Part shown: positions 24,432-33,207 of the stretch, piece by piece
How positions within the stretch are numbered: position 1 is the first letter of the stretch
How the letters are laid out: each line of letters begins with the position of its first letter
From: SIG607 sp045614505
GTDB taxonomy: Bacteria > Bacillota > Clostridia > Oscillospirales > Acutalibacteraceae
DNA length: 64,000 nt
Reading direction: 5' to 3'
NCBI GenBank assembly: GCA_045614505.1
Contig: JAZLDA010000086.1
Coordinates: forward strand, 35,705 to 99,704
Program-made: the position numbers and the translations under genes
The notes under the pieces: model-generated
What the model was told of the DNA's origin: nothing
What the model saw: only the letters and a program-made list of their open reading frames with translations
Databases searched by the model: none

Positions 24432-24999
24432 GAATTTCGCCCTCGCAGGAACCGGGGATAGCTGCAGCATTTGCTTCATCGGTATCAAGGTGCATAGCAA
24501 GAGCATAGCTTTTACTTACGCGTGCTACAACGTCACCGAAAACAAGGCTTCTGCCCTCGGTGGGAATCTTAACGGAAACAATCTGCTTATCAACAATACC
24601 GTATTTCTCGGCATCCTCGGGAGTCATATGTATATGACGCTTAGCGGCAATAACACCCTCAGTGATTTCAACCTCACCGCAAGGACCTACAAGCTTGCAT
24701 CCGGGGCTTCCTGCAAGGTCGCCCGACTCGCGGATAGGTGCGGCAACACCGATGCTTCTGGCTTCGGTTAAAGAAATTTCAACCTGAGTCTGAGGACGGC
24801 AGGGACCGAGAATTGAAACACCCTTAATTTCTCTCTTGGGACCTACAACGGTAACTCTTTCTTCGCAGGCGAACTGACCGGGCTGAGAAAGGTCCTTTTT
24901 GTTGGTGAGTTTATGACCCTTACCGAAAAGGATTTCAAGGTCTTTTTCGCTTACGTGAACGTGATGAGCAGAAATTTCAACTAAAACTGTCTTTTTCAT
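24424..24999 (-). CDS. pduL: Phosphate acyltransferase PduL
   Basis: 191 aa. PduL exchanges acyl groups between CoA and phosphate (propanoyl- or acetyl-CoA to acyl phosphate), feeding acetate or propionate kinases. Seen: the first zinc cluster HHVHVSE at residues 12-18, the conserved ILGPCRPQTQVEIS, and the second cluster KRHIHMTPEDA. No microcompartment shell genes or N-terminal encapsulation peptide are visible, so this is probably the cytoplasmic phosphotransacetylase of the fermentation pathway. It overlaps hemW by 8 nt. Confidence 0.92.
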   Translation of the reverse strand: MKKTVLVEISAHHVHVSEKDLEILFGKGHKLTNKKDLSQPGQFACEERVTVVGPKREIKGVSILGPCRPQTQVEISLTEARSIGVAAPIRESGDLAGSPGCKLVGPCGEVEITEGVIAAKRHIHMTPEDAEKYGIVDKQIVSVKIPTEGRSLVFGDVVARVSKSYALAMHLDTDEANAAAIPGSCEGEILD

Positions 25000-25073
25000 T
25001 CTATTACTTCCTTCTTATTTGTATTTTTTACTCTTCTATTGTACCATATTTTTCAAGAGATTCAAGTAAAATA

Positions 25074-25102
25074 TAGACTTTTTTATTTCGGAATGATATA
25101 AT
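25074..25102 (+). promoter_or_regulatory. Promoter for nagA
   Basis: A weak -35 TAGACT (25074-25079), 17 nt and a perfect TATAAT (25097-25102), 27 nt before ATG 25130. Confidence 0.65.
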
Positions 25103-25129
25103 TTAATATAACAGTGAGGTGTCTTAATT

Positions 25130-26245
25130 ATGAAATGTATTATAAACGGAAAAATCATAACCCCAAACGAAATATTAGAAAACAAAGCAATAATTTTTGA
25201 TAAAAAAATTATAGATATCTGCGGCAAAGAAAATATCCCTGAGGGTGTCGAGATAATCGACGCAAAGGGAGGTTTTGTCTGCCCCGGATTTATCAGCACC
25301 CACATCCACGGCTGTATGAACTGTGACGTAGAAGACGGCAGTGTTGAGAGCCTTAACACTATTTCAAATCACCTTCTCTCTACAGGTGTAACCTCCTGGT
25401 GCCCCACTCTTTGCACCGTTGACATGCCTGCCTTTGAAAAGGCTTTAACTGCCGCAAGAAAAGCAAAGGAAAACGGTGAGGGCGCAAAAATCATTGGACT
25501 TTACCTTGAGGGAATTTTCTTAAGCAAAGCAAAAAAAGGTGCTCACAGAGAAGAATGGCTGAGAACACCCGACGCTGATATGGTAATAAAAAACAAGGAT
25601 ATCATAAGCCTTGTTATCTGTGCTCCCGAGCTCGGCGGCGCAGAGGAATTTATAAAGGCTGTAACAAGTGAGGGTATAAGGGTTGCTGTTGGTCACAGCA
25701 ATGCCGATTACTCAGAGACTAAAAAAGCAATCGACGCCGGCGCAACCGACACTACCCATCTTTTTAACGCCACCTCTCCCCTTTCTCACAGAGACCCCGG
25801 ACTTCCCGGTGCAGTACTCTCTGACAGCAGAGTATATACCGAGCTTATTTGCGACAATTTCCATGTAAGCAACGCACTTTATGATATTGTTTATAAACTT
25901 AAAGGCGATAAGCTGATTTTCATTACCGACTCAATTCGTCCTGCAGGTATGCCCGACGGAGAATATATTCAGGGCGGACTTCACGTTACTAAAAATGGTG
26001 CCGAGTGCCGACTTGACGACGGTACTATTGCAGGAAGCGTACTTGATTTAAATAAGGGAATTGCAAATGTCAAAAATAACAGCAGTATTCCCCTTAATGA
26101 AATAATCAACGCCGTTTCTCTTAATCCTGCTAAAATGCTGGGTGCAGACAGTAAAATCGGCTCTCTGGAAGTAGGCAAAACCGCCGACATTGTTGTAGCT
26201 GATGAAGAGTTTAATATTATAAAAGTATTCAAAAACGGAAAATAG
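25130..26245 (+). CDS. nagA: N-acetylglucosamine-6-phosphate deacetylase
   Basis: 371 aa amidohydrolase. Converts GlcNAc-6-P to glucosamine-6-P plus acetate, for amino sugar use or cell-wall recycling. Seen: metal-site STHIHGCMNCD, the metal-binding Glu in LYLEGIFLSKAKKGAH, GHSNADY, THLFNATSPLSHRDPG, FITDSIRPAGMPDG with the catalytic Asp, and the C-terminal GSLEVGKTADIVV. SD GAGGTG. nagB is not adjacent, so the gene stands alone. Confidence 0.95.
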   Translation: MKCIINGKIITPNEILENKAIIFDKKIIDICGKENIPEGVEIIDAKGGFVCPGFISTHIHGCMNCDVEDGSVESLNTISNHLLSTGVTSWCPTLCTVDMPAFEKALTAARKAKENGEGAKIIGLYLEGIFLSKAKKGAHREEWLRTPDADMVIKNKDIISLVICAPELGGAEEFIKAVTSEGIRVAVGHSNADYSETKKAIDAGATDTTHLFNATSPLSHRDPGLPGAVLSDSRVYTELICDNFHVSNALYDIVYKLKGDKLIFITDSIRPAGMPDGEYIQGGLHVTKNGAECRLDDGTIAGSVLDLNKGIANVKNNSSIPLNEIINAVSLNPAKMLGADSKIGSLEVGKTADIVVADEEFNIIKVFKNGK

Positions 26246-26284
26246 AAAAATGCAGTATAGCGTTTGCTATACTGCATTTTTTAT
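26246..26284. terminator. Bidirectional terminator between nagA and the atp operon
   Basis: A 12-bp perfect stem AATGCAGTATAGC/GCTATACTGCATT with loop GTTT has A5 on one side and T6 on the other. It ends both convergent units. Confidence 0.93.
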
Positions 26285-26548
26285 TTAGGAATCAAATTTG
26301 AAAGAACCCGAAAGCAAGGTGACCGAATCAGAGCTAACACTCAGCAAGCCGCCGTCTGTTGTGGCTGTTTTCTTTGTGCCGTCTTCAAGCCAGATTACAC
26401 ACTCACTTTTGACAACAGAGGTTACAAAGGGAATATGCCCTGCCATTATAGCAAGCTCACCCTCTGTTCCTCTGACATCAAGCTTAACCGCTTCGCCGCA
26501 GAATTTGTTTCCGTCGGGCGATGCAACTGTCAGTTTAAATGTATTCAT
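26285..26548 (-). CDS. atpC: F1Fo ATP synthase epsilon subunit (short form)
   Basis: 87 aa. Only the N-terminal beta-sandwich is present (FKLTVASPDG ... GELAIMAGHIPFVTSV ... TTDGGLLSVSSDSVTLLSG). The two-helix C-terminal domain of usual 130-140-aa epsilon subunits is absent. In other bacteria that domain inhibits ATP hydrolysis, so the enzyme may lack this brake. The stop codon is clear and a terminator follows at once, so this is a natural short form and not a visible frameshift. Last gene of the atp operon. Confidence 0.92.
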   Translation of the reverse strand: MNTFKLTVASPDGNKFCGEAVKLDVRGTEGELAIMAGHIPFVTSVVKSECVIWLEDGTKKTATTDGGLLSVSSDSVTLLSGSFKFDS

Positions 26549-26552
26549 TCAA

Positions 26553-27944
26553 TCACGCTTTCTTAGCTTTTTCAACGGCCTCGTCAATTGTTCCCACAAA
26601 AAGGAATGCAGATTCGGGCAAATCATCATGTTTACCTTCAATAATCTCTTTAAAGCCTCTTATTGTTTCTGAAATAGGAACATACTTACCTTTAAAGCCT
26701 GTGAACTTCTCTGAAACATCAAAGGGCTGAGAAAGGAAACGCTGAATCTTTCTTGCACGCTGAACGAGCGTTTTGTCTTCGTCTGAAAGCTCATCCATAC
26801 CCATAATTGCAATAATATCCATGAGCTCATTATATCTCTGGAGAATTCGCTGAACTTCCTTTGCAACCTCATAGTGCTCTTTTCCCACAATTTCTGGGGA
26901 GAGAATACGGCTTGTTGACTCAAGGGGGTCAACTGCAGGATAAATACCCTGAGAAGCAATGTTTCTGGCAAGAACCGTTGTTGCATCAAGATGAGCAAAG
27001 GTTGTTGCAGGGGCAGGGTCGGTAAGGTCATCGGCAGGCACGTAAACTGCCTGTATAGATGTTATCGAGCCTTTCTTGGTTGAAGTAATTCTTTCCTGCA
27101 AGGCACCCATTTCTGTTGCAAGGGTAGGCTGATAGCCAACAGCAGAGGGCATACGGCCAAGAAGTGCGGAAACCTCGGAGCCTGCCTGAGTGAAACGGAA
27201 AATATTATCAATGAATAAAAGAACGTCCTGTCCCTCAGTGTCACGGAAATACTCCGCCATTGTAAGGCCCGAAAGACCGACTCTCATTCTTGCTCCGGGA
27301 GGCTCATTCATCTGACCGTAAACAAGAGCAGTGTTACTAAGAACACCCGACTGCTTCATTTCGTTATAAAGGTCATTACCCTCTCTTGTTCGCTCTCCAA
27401 CACCGGTGAAAACCGAAATACCTCCGTGCTGTTTTGCAATGTTGTTGATAAGCTCCATAATAAGAACTGTTTTACCAACACCGGCACCGCCGAAAAGACC
27501 GATTTTACCGCCCTTTGAATAGGGGCAGATAAGGTCGATAACCTTAATACCTGTTTCAAAAATCTCTGCGCTTGTTGCAAGCTCGTCATAATCGGGAGCA
27601 CTGCGGTGAATATTCCATCTTTCTGTAGTATTGGGATTAGGCTGATTATCAACTGCATCCCCTAGAACATTGAATATTCTTCCCAGAGTTTCTCTGCCTA
27701 CGGGAACACTGATTGGCGCTCCTGTATCGTTTACATCAACGCCTCTCTGAAGTCCGTCTGTTGACGCCATTGCAATGCATCTTGCGGTGTTGTCGCCTAT
27801 ATGCTGAGCTACCTCAACGGTAAGCACTCTGTCTGAAACGGGAATTGTGAGCGCGTTATGAATCATAGGCAACTCGCCCTCGTTGAAGTGTACGTCAACA
27901 ACAGGGCCCATTACCTGAGTTACTTTTCCTATACGTGAATTCAA
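26553..27944 (-). CDS. atpD: F1Fo ATP synthase beta subunit
   Basis: Catalytic subunit, 463 aa from TTG 27944 (SD GAGGTGG 5 nt upstream; GTG 27953 lies inside that SD). Seen: P-loop GGAGVGKTVLI, catalytic Glu in GVGERTREGNDLY, ALVYGQMNEPPGARMRV, LLFIDNIFRFTQAGSEVSALLGRMPSAVGYQPTL (given here as separate motifs), and the DELSDEDK region near the C-terminus. Follows atpG by 15 nt in the standard order. Confidence 0.97.
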   Translation of the reverse strand: MNSRIGKVTQVMGPVVDVHFNEGELPMIHNALTIPVSDRVLTVEVAQHIGDNTARCIAMASTDGLQRGVDVNDTGAPISVPVGRETLGRIFNVLGDAVDNQPNPNTTERWNIHRSAPDYDELATSAEIFETGIKVIDLICPYSKGGKIGLFGGAGVGKTVLIMELINNIAKQHGGISVFTGVGERTREGNDLYNEMKQSGVLSNTALVYGQMNEPPGARMRVGLSGLTMAEYFRDTEGQDVLLFIDNIFRFTQAGSEVSALLGRMPSAVGYQPTLATEMGALQERITSTKKGSITSIQAVYVPADDLTDPAPATTFAHLDATTVLARNIASQGIYPAVDPLESTSRILSPEIVGKEHYEVAKEVQRILQRYNELMDIIAIMGMDELSDEDKTLVQRARKIQRFLSQPFDVSEKFTGFKGKYVPISETIRGFKEIIEGKHDDLPESAFLFVGTIDEAVEKAKKA

Positions 27945-27959
27945 ATTTACCACCTCTTA

Positions 27960-28763
27960 TCAATTGCCGCTTCCGGCTACGATTTCTGTGATTTCCTGGG
28001 TTATTGCACCCTGTCTTGCTCTGTTATATTCAAGCTGTAAATCGTTTATCATCTGCTGAGCATTCTTGCTTGCGGAGTCCATTGCCATTCTGCGTGCTGA
28101 AACCTCACTTGCAAAGCTTTCTCTTGCACAAACTGTGATTATTCCCGCAACATATTCACGGGCAACATTATTAAGCACCGTTAAATGGTCAGGCTCAAAA
28201 ACGATTCCGGTGGCATCGTTTTTTTCGCTTTTCTTAAAGGGTAATACCCATTTTATATAGGCTTCCTGACTCATTACCGAATGGTATCTTGTCGCAATTA
28301 TTCCCAGTCTGTCAAACTTTTCTTCTGCAAAATCGGTGCAGAGCTCATCTGCAAGCCTTGCGGCCTCATCAAACGAAAAATGCTCCGATGAAATATGAGG
28401 CTTTGCATATTTTTCGCAGGCTTTTTTGCCGATGGGAATAAACTCGGCATCGGGATACTCTGCCGCAAGTCGGAAAATATTTGCGTTATATCCCCCTGCC
28501 AGTCCTCTGTCACCCGCAATAACGATTATTTTTGTTCGGAGCATTTCTCTTTCCTTCATATAAGGACTTCTTAAGCTTTCATTGTCAGAGGAAAGAACGG
28601 AAATTGTGTTTTCAAGTGCAGCCGCATAGTCTCTGCCCTTCATCATCGCTTCGTTTGCACGGCGAATTTTTGAAGAGGCAACAAGACCCATTGCGTTTGT
28701 CAGCTGCATTGTTGAGTTAACGCTTTTTATGCGCACTCTGAGAGCTTTTGTATTTTGTGACAT
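27960..28763 (-). CDS. atpG: F1Fo ATP synthase gamma subunit
   Basis: Central rotor stalk, 267 aa (slightly short for the family). N-terminal helix VRIKSVNSTMQLTNAMGLVASSK is split here as RIKSVNSTMQLTNAM; the Rossmann-like middle has VIAGDRGLAGGYNAN, and the C-terminal helix reads ASKNAQQMINDLQLEYNRA followed by RQGAITQEITEIVAG. It lies between atpA and atpD with 6-15 nt gaps. Confidence 0.95.
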   Translation of the reverse strand: MSQNTKALRVRIKSVNSTMQLTNAMGLVASSKIRRANEAMMKGRDYAAALENTISVLSSDNESLRSPYMKEREMLRTKIIVIAGDRGLAGGYNANIFRLAAEYPDAEFIPIGKKACEKYAKPHISSEHFSFDEAARLADELCTDFAEEKFDRLGIIATRYHSVMSQEAYIKWVLPFKKSEKNDATGIVFEPDHLTVLNNVAREYVAGIITVCARESFASEVSARRMAMDSASKNAQQMINDLQLEYNRARQGAITQEITEIVAGSGN

Positions 28764-28769
28764 AGCAGA

Positions 28770-30260
28770 TTACCTCTGCATCTGTGAGAGCACGGATTTG
28801 AGAGTTTCTTCATCCTGCTCCTCAAAATAACCTGCTTCTATTCTTTCAAGCCACTTTCCAAACTCATTTTCCAGCTTTGCGAAAAGATTCTTTTCGTATT
28901 CGTGAACCTCACAAACCGGAGTATCATTGAGATAACCTTTGGTTACCGCATAGACGATGGCAACCTGACAGCCTACACGCACAGGGGCGTTTCTGCCTTG
29001 CTTTAAAACCTCAACGATTCTCTCACCCAAAGCAAGTCTTGCCTTGGTGTCTGCATCGAGGTCGCTTCCAAACTGAGCAAAGGACTGTAATTCACGGTAC
29101 TGTGAATAAAGAAGTTTAAGTTCGCCCGAAACCTTTTTCATACCCTTGAGCTGAGCTGAACCGCCTACACGGCTAACCGAAATACCGGGGTTAATTGCAG
29201 GCATAATACCCGAATGGAAAAGCTCGGTTTCAAGGAAGATTTGTCCGTCAGTAATAGAAATAACATTTGTGGGAATATACGCTGAAACATCGCCCGCCTG
29301 TGTTTCAATAATCGGAAGTGCGGTTATGGAGCCGCCGCCGTATTCTTTAGCGACGCAAGCGGCACGCTCAAGAAGTCTTGAGTGCAGATAGAAAACGTCA
29401 CCGGGATAAGCCTCTCTTCCGGGGGGACGGCGTATAAGCAGTGAAAGAGCGCGGTATGCAACTGCGTGCTTGCTCAAATCATCATAGATAATAAGAACGT
29501 CCTTACCCTGCTCACGGAAATATTCAGCCATTGCACAGCCGCTGTAGGGGGCAATATACTGAAGAGGAGCGCTTTCAGCCGCGCTTGCGGAAACGATTAT
29601 TGTGTATTCCATTGCACCGTTGCGAAGAAGCTCGCTTGCAAGCTGAGCAACCGAGGTGCTCTTCTGTCCGATTGCAACATAAATACAGATAACGTCTGAG
29701 TTTTTCTGGTTTATAATTGTGTCAATGGCAATTTCGGTTTTACCCGTCTGTCTGTCGCCGATGATAAGCTCTCTTTGTCCTCTGCCAATGGGAATCATAC
29801 TGTCAATAGCTTTGATGCCCGTCTGAAGAGGAACGCTTACGCTTTCTCTTTCAATAATACCCGGAGCCTCAGATTCAATGGGTCTGGTGGCGCTGTATTC
29901 AACGGGACCCTTGCCGTCAATGGGTTCACCGAGAGCGTTAACGACTCTTCCCAGAAGCTTTTCACCTACGGGAACAGACAAAACCTTGCCTGTTCTGTGA
30001 ACACTTGAGCCCTCACGAATATTATCCTTATCCGAAAGAACGGCAACCGAAACGGTGTCCTCCTCCAGATTTTGCGCAACACCGAAGCTGCCGTCGTCAA
30101 ACTCAAGCAGCTCGTTTGCCATACAGTTGCGAAGACCGTAAACTCGGGCTATTCCGTCACCCACAAGGATAACCTTGCCCATTTCGGTCATATTTATTTT
30201 GGCTTTATAATTTTTAATTTGATTTTTGATTATATTGCTGATTTCTTCGGGTCTGTTCAT
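28770..30260 (-). CDS. atpA: F1Fo ATP synthase alpha subunit
   Basis: Non-catalytic nucleotide-binding subunit, 496 aa. Seen: P-loop GDRQTGKTEIAIDT, the alpha-type Gln in place of the beta catalytic Glu in YVAIGQKSTSVAQL, SASAAESAPLQYIAPYSG, IIYDDLSKHAVAYR, the signature GINPGISVSRVGGSAQ (seen as PGISVSRVGGSAQ) and the C-terminal helical domain. ATG 30260 overlaps the atpH stop in an ATGA arrangement. Confidence 0.97.
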   Translation of the reverse strand: MNRPEEISNIIKNQIKNYKAKINMTEMGKVILVGDGIARVYGLRNCMANELLEFDDGSFGVAQNLEEDTVSVAVLSDKDNIREGSSVHRTGKVLSVPVGEKLLGRVVNALGEPIDGKGPVEYSATRPIESEAPGIIERESVSVPLQTGIKAIDSMIPIGRGQRELIIGDRQTGKTEIAIDTIINQKNSDVICIYVAIGQKSTSVAQLASELLRNGAMEYTIIVSASAAESAPLQYIAPYSGCAMAEYFREQGKDVLIIYDDLSKHAVAYRALSLLIRRPPGREAYPGDVFYLHSRLLERAACVAKEYGGGSITALPIIETQAGDVSAYIPTNVISITDGQIFLETELFHSGIMPAINPGISVSRVGGSAQLKGMKKVSGELKLLYSQYRELQSFAQFGSDLDADTKARLALGERIVEVLKQGRNAPVRVGCQVAIVYAVTKGYLNDTPVCEVHEYEKNLFAKLENEFGKWLERIEAGYFEEQDEETLKSVLSQMQR

Positions 30261-30787
30261 GAGTTCATCACATCCTTAATCTCGCCCAGGCGGTGCTTAA
30301 CACTTCCGTCGAAGGTTTTTCCGTCAACCTCTATTTTCATACCGCCTATCAGTGATTCGTCAATAATATAAATGGGGTCAATGCTCTTCTTGGTCATTTT
30401 TTCAAGCTTTTTGCAAATTGCTTCTTTCTGTTCTTCACTCAGTGAGACCGCAGAATAAATATTTGCAAAGGTTCTGTTTGAAAATTCCATTGCAAGCTTT
30501 GTGAATTCATCGATGCAGTCCAAAACTGTGCCTACCTTGCCGTTTTCGCAGAGCACCTTGAGAAAAGAAACAACATATTCGGGCATTCTGCCTTCAAAAG
30601 CCTCATCAACCGATGCAAGCCTTTCGTTAAGAGGAAGTGCAGGAGAAGCGAGAAACTCGATATAATCAGGGTTTTCCTCAAAAAGCTGCTTTACAGTGCC
30701 GAGAGAAAGCAGATATTCATCAATTGCATTTTCCTCTGCCGCAAGGGTAAACAAAGCCTCTGCATATTCACGCTCAGTCTGAATCAT
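30257..30787 (-). CDS. atpH: F1Fo ATP synthase delta subunit (OSCP)
   Basis: Peripheral-stalk connector, 176 aa from ATG 30787 (AGGTG six bases upstream); the frame also has ATG 30793 and GTG 30796. Helical N-terminal domain beginning EREYAEALFTLAAEE and C-terminal signature IDESLIGGMKIEVDGKTFDG. It overlaps the end of atpF by 14 nt and atpA by 4 nt. Confidence 0.94.
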   Translation of the reverse strand: MIQTEREYAEALFTLAAEENAIDEYLLSLGTVKQLFEENPDYIEFLASPALPLNERLASVDEAFEGRMPEYVVSFLKVLCENGKVGTVLDCIDEFTKLAMEFSNRTFANIYSAVSLSEEQKEAICKKLEKMTKKSIDPIYIIDESLIGGMKIEVDGKTFDGSVKHRLGEIKDVMNS

Positions 30788-31286
30788 TCTCATCACCTAT
30801 GCTTTCGATAAATGAATCAATGAAATGCTGATGGTCCTCTGCAGAAACCTCTCTTTCAAGTACCTTTTCGGTAAGAAGAGAGGAAACCTCAACGATTTCC
30901 TTTTTAACAGCGTCCTCTGCCTTCTTGCGTTCAAGAACGGCGTCATTTTCGGCTTGACGGATAATTCCGTCCGCCTTGCTTCTTGCTTCGGCAATAATTT
31001 CCTTTTCACGCTGGTTTGCAACGCTGACCGCCGATTTGATTACCTCATCCGCTTCAGCCTTTGCAGACTGCAGTTTTTCTTCATATTTAATTTTGTCTAA
31101 ATTCGCCTGTTCTTTCGCCTCTGATGCTGCGTCATATTCACCCTGAATGGTGTTTTGACGAGTCTCAAGCATTTTCTTTACAGGCTTATATAAAAACTTT
31201 TTAACAATCAAAAACAGTAGAACAAGGTTTGCAAGAGAAACAACCATCTGCCATAAATTGACTGAAATAACATCTAATGTTTGCAT
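30774..31286 (-). CDS. atpF: F1Fo ATP synthase b subunit
   Basis: Peripheral-stalk subunit, 170 aa. One N-terminal membrane helix (LWQMVVSLANLVLLFLIVKKF) continues into a long charged coiled coil with the typical KPVKKMLETRQNTIQGE start. ATG 31286 is preferred to the frame-opening GTG 31295 because GGAG lies 8 nt upstream of the ATG. Confidence 0.94.
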   Translation of the reverse strand: MQTLDVISVNLWQMVVSLANLVLLFLIVKKFLYKPVKKMLETRQNTIQGEYDAASEAKEQANLDKIKYEEKLQSAKAEADEVIKSAVSVANQREKEIIAEARSKADGIIRQAENDAVLERKKAEDAVKKEIVEVSSLLTEKVLEREVSAEDHQHFIDSFIESIGDENDSD

Positions 31287-31322
31287 AAGTTTCACTCCAC
31301 TGTTTCTCTTAAAGAAACAATA

Positions 31323-31610
31323 TTATAATGCCTGCATTGTCTCTACAAGTATATCAACAAGAAGGTTAGGTGCAACAAAGATGAGAAGGATTGCGATAAC
31401 AAGAGCGTAAAGACCTGTTGTTTCCGCAATAGCACAACCCATAAGCATTGTTGTTGTTACTGATCCTTTGCTTTCAGGCTGACGTGCAATAGCTTCACAA
31501 GCGCTTGCAACTGCGTTACCTTCACCTATACCGGGGCCGATACCTGCGATCATTGCCGTACCTGCGCCGAGAGCGCAGCAACCTAAAATAATACCTAATG
31601 CGATTTCCAT
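31323..31610 (-). CDS. atpE: F1Fo ATP synthase c subunit with two-carboxylate (Na+-type) site
   Basis: 95-aa hairpin of two membrane helices forming the rotor ring. Helix 1 has GTAMIAGIGPGIGEG with Glu30; helix 2 has MGCAIAETTGLYALV with the ion-binding Glu63 followed by Thr64, Thr65 and Tyr68; the loop has the usual RQPES. A Glu in helix 1 plus Glu-Thr/Ser and Tyr in helix 2 is the two-carboxylate motif described for the sodium-driven ring of Fusobacterium nucleatum. ATG 31610 has SD GGAGG; the longer frame upstream overlaps atpB and is not coding. Sodium coupling is inference from these residues. Confidence 0.95.
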   Translation of the reverse strand: MEIALGIILGCCALGAGTAMIAGIGPGIGEGNAVASACEAIARQPESKGSVTTTMLMGCAIAETTGLYALVIAILLIFVAPNLLVDILVETMQAL

Positions 31611-31635
31611 TTTGTTTTCCTCCACTATATGAATT

Positions 31636-32529
31636 TTATGATTTATTTTTTGCACGTTTAAGTGCTTTTTTCTTTTGATAGGTTTCCAGATCGAATGCGC
31701 CTGCAACATACATCATTGTCAGCATTGCGAAAATACACGCCTGTAGGCATCCGCTGAAAACATCAAAATAGATTGAAAAAATCGCCGGAATTCCCACTTG
31801 GAAAAGGGGCATATCCGCAAGAAATCCGGGTAACCAACCAAGTAACTTTGATGATAGACCGCCAAGTGCTGTACCCAGAAGAATTGAAATAACAGTTCCC
31901 GAAAGCACATTTCCGTAATGTCGGAATGCCATAGAAACGGGAGTAGCGAATTCGCTGATGAAATTTATGGGAGCCAGCAGTGCAACCGGCTCGGCAAATC
32001 CCTTTAAATAATTTATAGGACCGCACTTGAGCTTATAATAAGTGATAAGAATGAATACAAGCACTGCCCAACCACCCACAATATTAATGTCTGATGTGGG
32101 CGGAAACAGACCGAATAGACTTAAAAGACTTGAAAGAGCGGAAAGAGCAAGAATTCCGATAATAAACGACGAAAAGTCCTTGAAATATTCGCCCATATTA
32201 TCTATTACCAATGAATCTACCTTCTCAACAATCATTTCAGCGAAATGCTGTCTCTTTAAATTGATTTTTTCGGTCATTCCGTGGGTTATAAAAAGACAGA
32301 AGAACGTAATTACCATCAGTACAATCGCTGAGTTTACCTGAGACTCGGTTACAGGAAAATCCTGAACAGGCATTGGAACTATAAAATAAATTCTCGCTCC
32401 CGTTACAGTAATTCCCTCAGATACAGGCTTAGTTAATACCTGAAGAATCAAGCCGAAAATTATGGGAAGAATCATCATTGCAATATAGAAAATATCCACT
32501 ATTTTAAATTTGAGGGTTTCTCTACTCAA
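31636..32529 (-). CDS. atpB: F1Fo ATP synthase a subunit
   Basis: Stator channel subunit, 297 aa, with five or six membrane helices. The essential Arg sits in PVSMAFRHYGNVLSG; the last helix carries SIYFDVFSGCLQACIF. The family call rests on these two helices and on position. Start TTG 32529 (GGAGAG 9 nt upstream) overlaps the atpI stop by 4 nt (TTGA), so translation is coupled. Confidence 0.93.
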   Translation of the reverse strand: MSRETLKFKIVDIFYIAMMILPIIFGLILQVLTKPVSEGITVTGARIYFIVPMPVQDFPVTESQVNSAIVLMVITFFCLFITHGMTEKINLKRQHFAEMIVEKVDSLVIDNMGEYFKDFSSFIIGILALSALSSLLSLFGLFPPTSDINIVGGWAVLVFILITYYKLKCGPINYLKGFAEPVALLAPINFISEFATPVSMAFRHYGNVLSGTVISILLGTALGGLSSKLLGWLPGFLADMPLFQVGIPAIFSIYFDVFSGCLQACIFAMLTMMYVAGAFDLETYQKKKALKRAKNKS

Positions 32530-32963
32530 TTCATATCACTCTCCCCTGTTTTTTTAACTGAAATTGCTCTAAAGGTAACCGCAATACGCGGAAATAAATA
32601 TGGAATAATAACTGCTAAAAGATTGAATATGGAAATAATATACCCAATAACTGCAATAACAAACATAAGCAATGTGCGAAGCATCTGAGAAATCTTCATT
32701 CGGTTTTTTGCTTCCTTTACCTCAAGACCTAATGCAGACTGCACTGTCAGACCCATAAGAAAGAAATTTCCCACTGCACAAACTCCGCCAAGCAGATTGC
32801 CCAGCAACACAGTATAATTCCATTTACCAATTATAAGAAACACAGATTGCATAAGAACGCTTAAAACAAGTGTAACCAGTGCAACAAATCTTGTTTCTTT
32901 TAGAACAGTTGAATCTATCTTTTTCAAAACAACCATATCCTTATAATTTTGTTTTAAAACCAT
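32526..32963 (-). CDS. AtpI-like membrane protein at the head of the atp operon
   Basis: 145 aa with four hydrophobic helices (about 25-45, 52-75, 95-115, 118-138). Position before atpB and four-helix pattern match AtpI-type assembly factors, some of which help Na+-ATP synthase c-ring assembly and Mg/Ca handling. Sequence identity to AtpI could not be tested. Start uncertain: ATG 32963 or an internal ATG at 32936; neither has a well spaced SD. Confidence 0.75.
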   Translation of the reverse strand: MVLKQNYKDMVVLKKIDSTVLKETRFVALVTLVLSVLMQSVFLIIGKWNYTVLLGNLLGGVCAVGNFFLMGLTVQSALGLEVKEAKNRMKISQMLRTLLMFVIAVIGYIISIFNLLAVIIPYLFPRIAVTFRAISVKKTGESDMN

Positions 32964-33035
32964 CAATTTTTATGGAAAAGGTATTAACTTTACACCATTT
33001 AAATCTATGATTATCTTATAACAATATTAACATAT

Positions 33036-33064
33036 AGTATACCATGATTTGGCGATTTCTTCAA
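33036..33064 (-). promoter_or_regulatory. Promoter of the atp operon
   Basis: On the minus strand TTGAAG (33059-33064), 17 nt and TATACT (33036-33041), 73 nt before the AtpI-like start. Confidence 0.75.
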
Positions 33065-33156
33065 TAGTCTGTAAGGAAAAAGTAATAATTTATTTTTTAA
33101 CAAACAAGTCCTAAACAATTTTAAAAATAATATTATAGATGCCTATTCTGGAAATA

Positions 33157-33190
33157 AAAAAAGGCAGTATAGCAATACGCCATACTGCCT
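33157..33190 (-). terminator. Terminator after rplL
   Basis: On the minus strand GGCAGTAT/ATACTGCC with a 12-nt loop runs into T7. It ends the ribosomal protein unit before the atp promoter, so rpoB does not follow rplL here. Confidence 0.88.
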
Positions 33191-33207
33191 CTTTATTAAA
33201 CTCAAAA

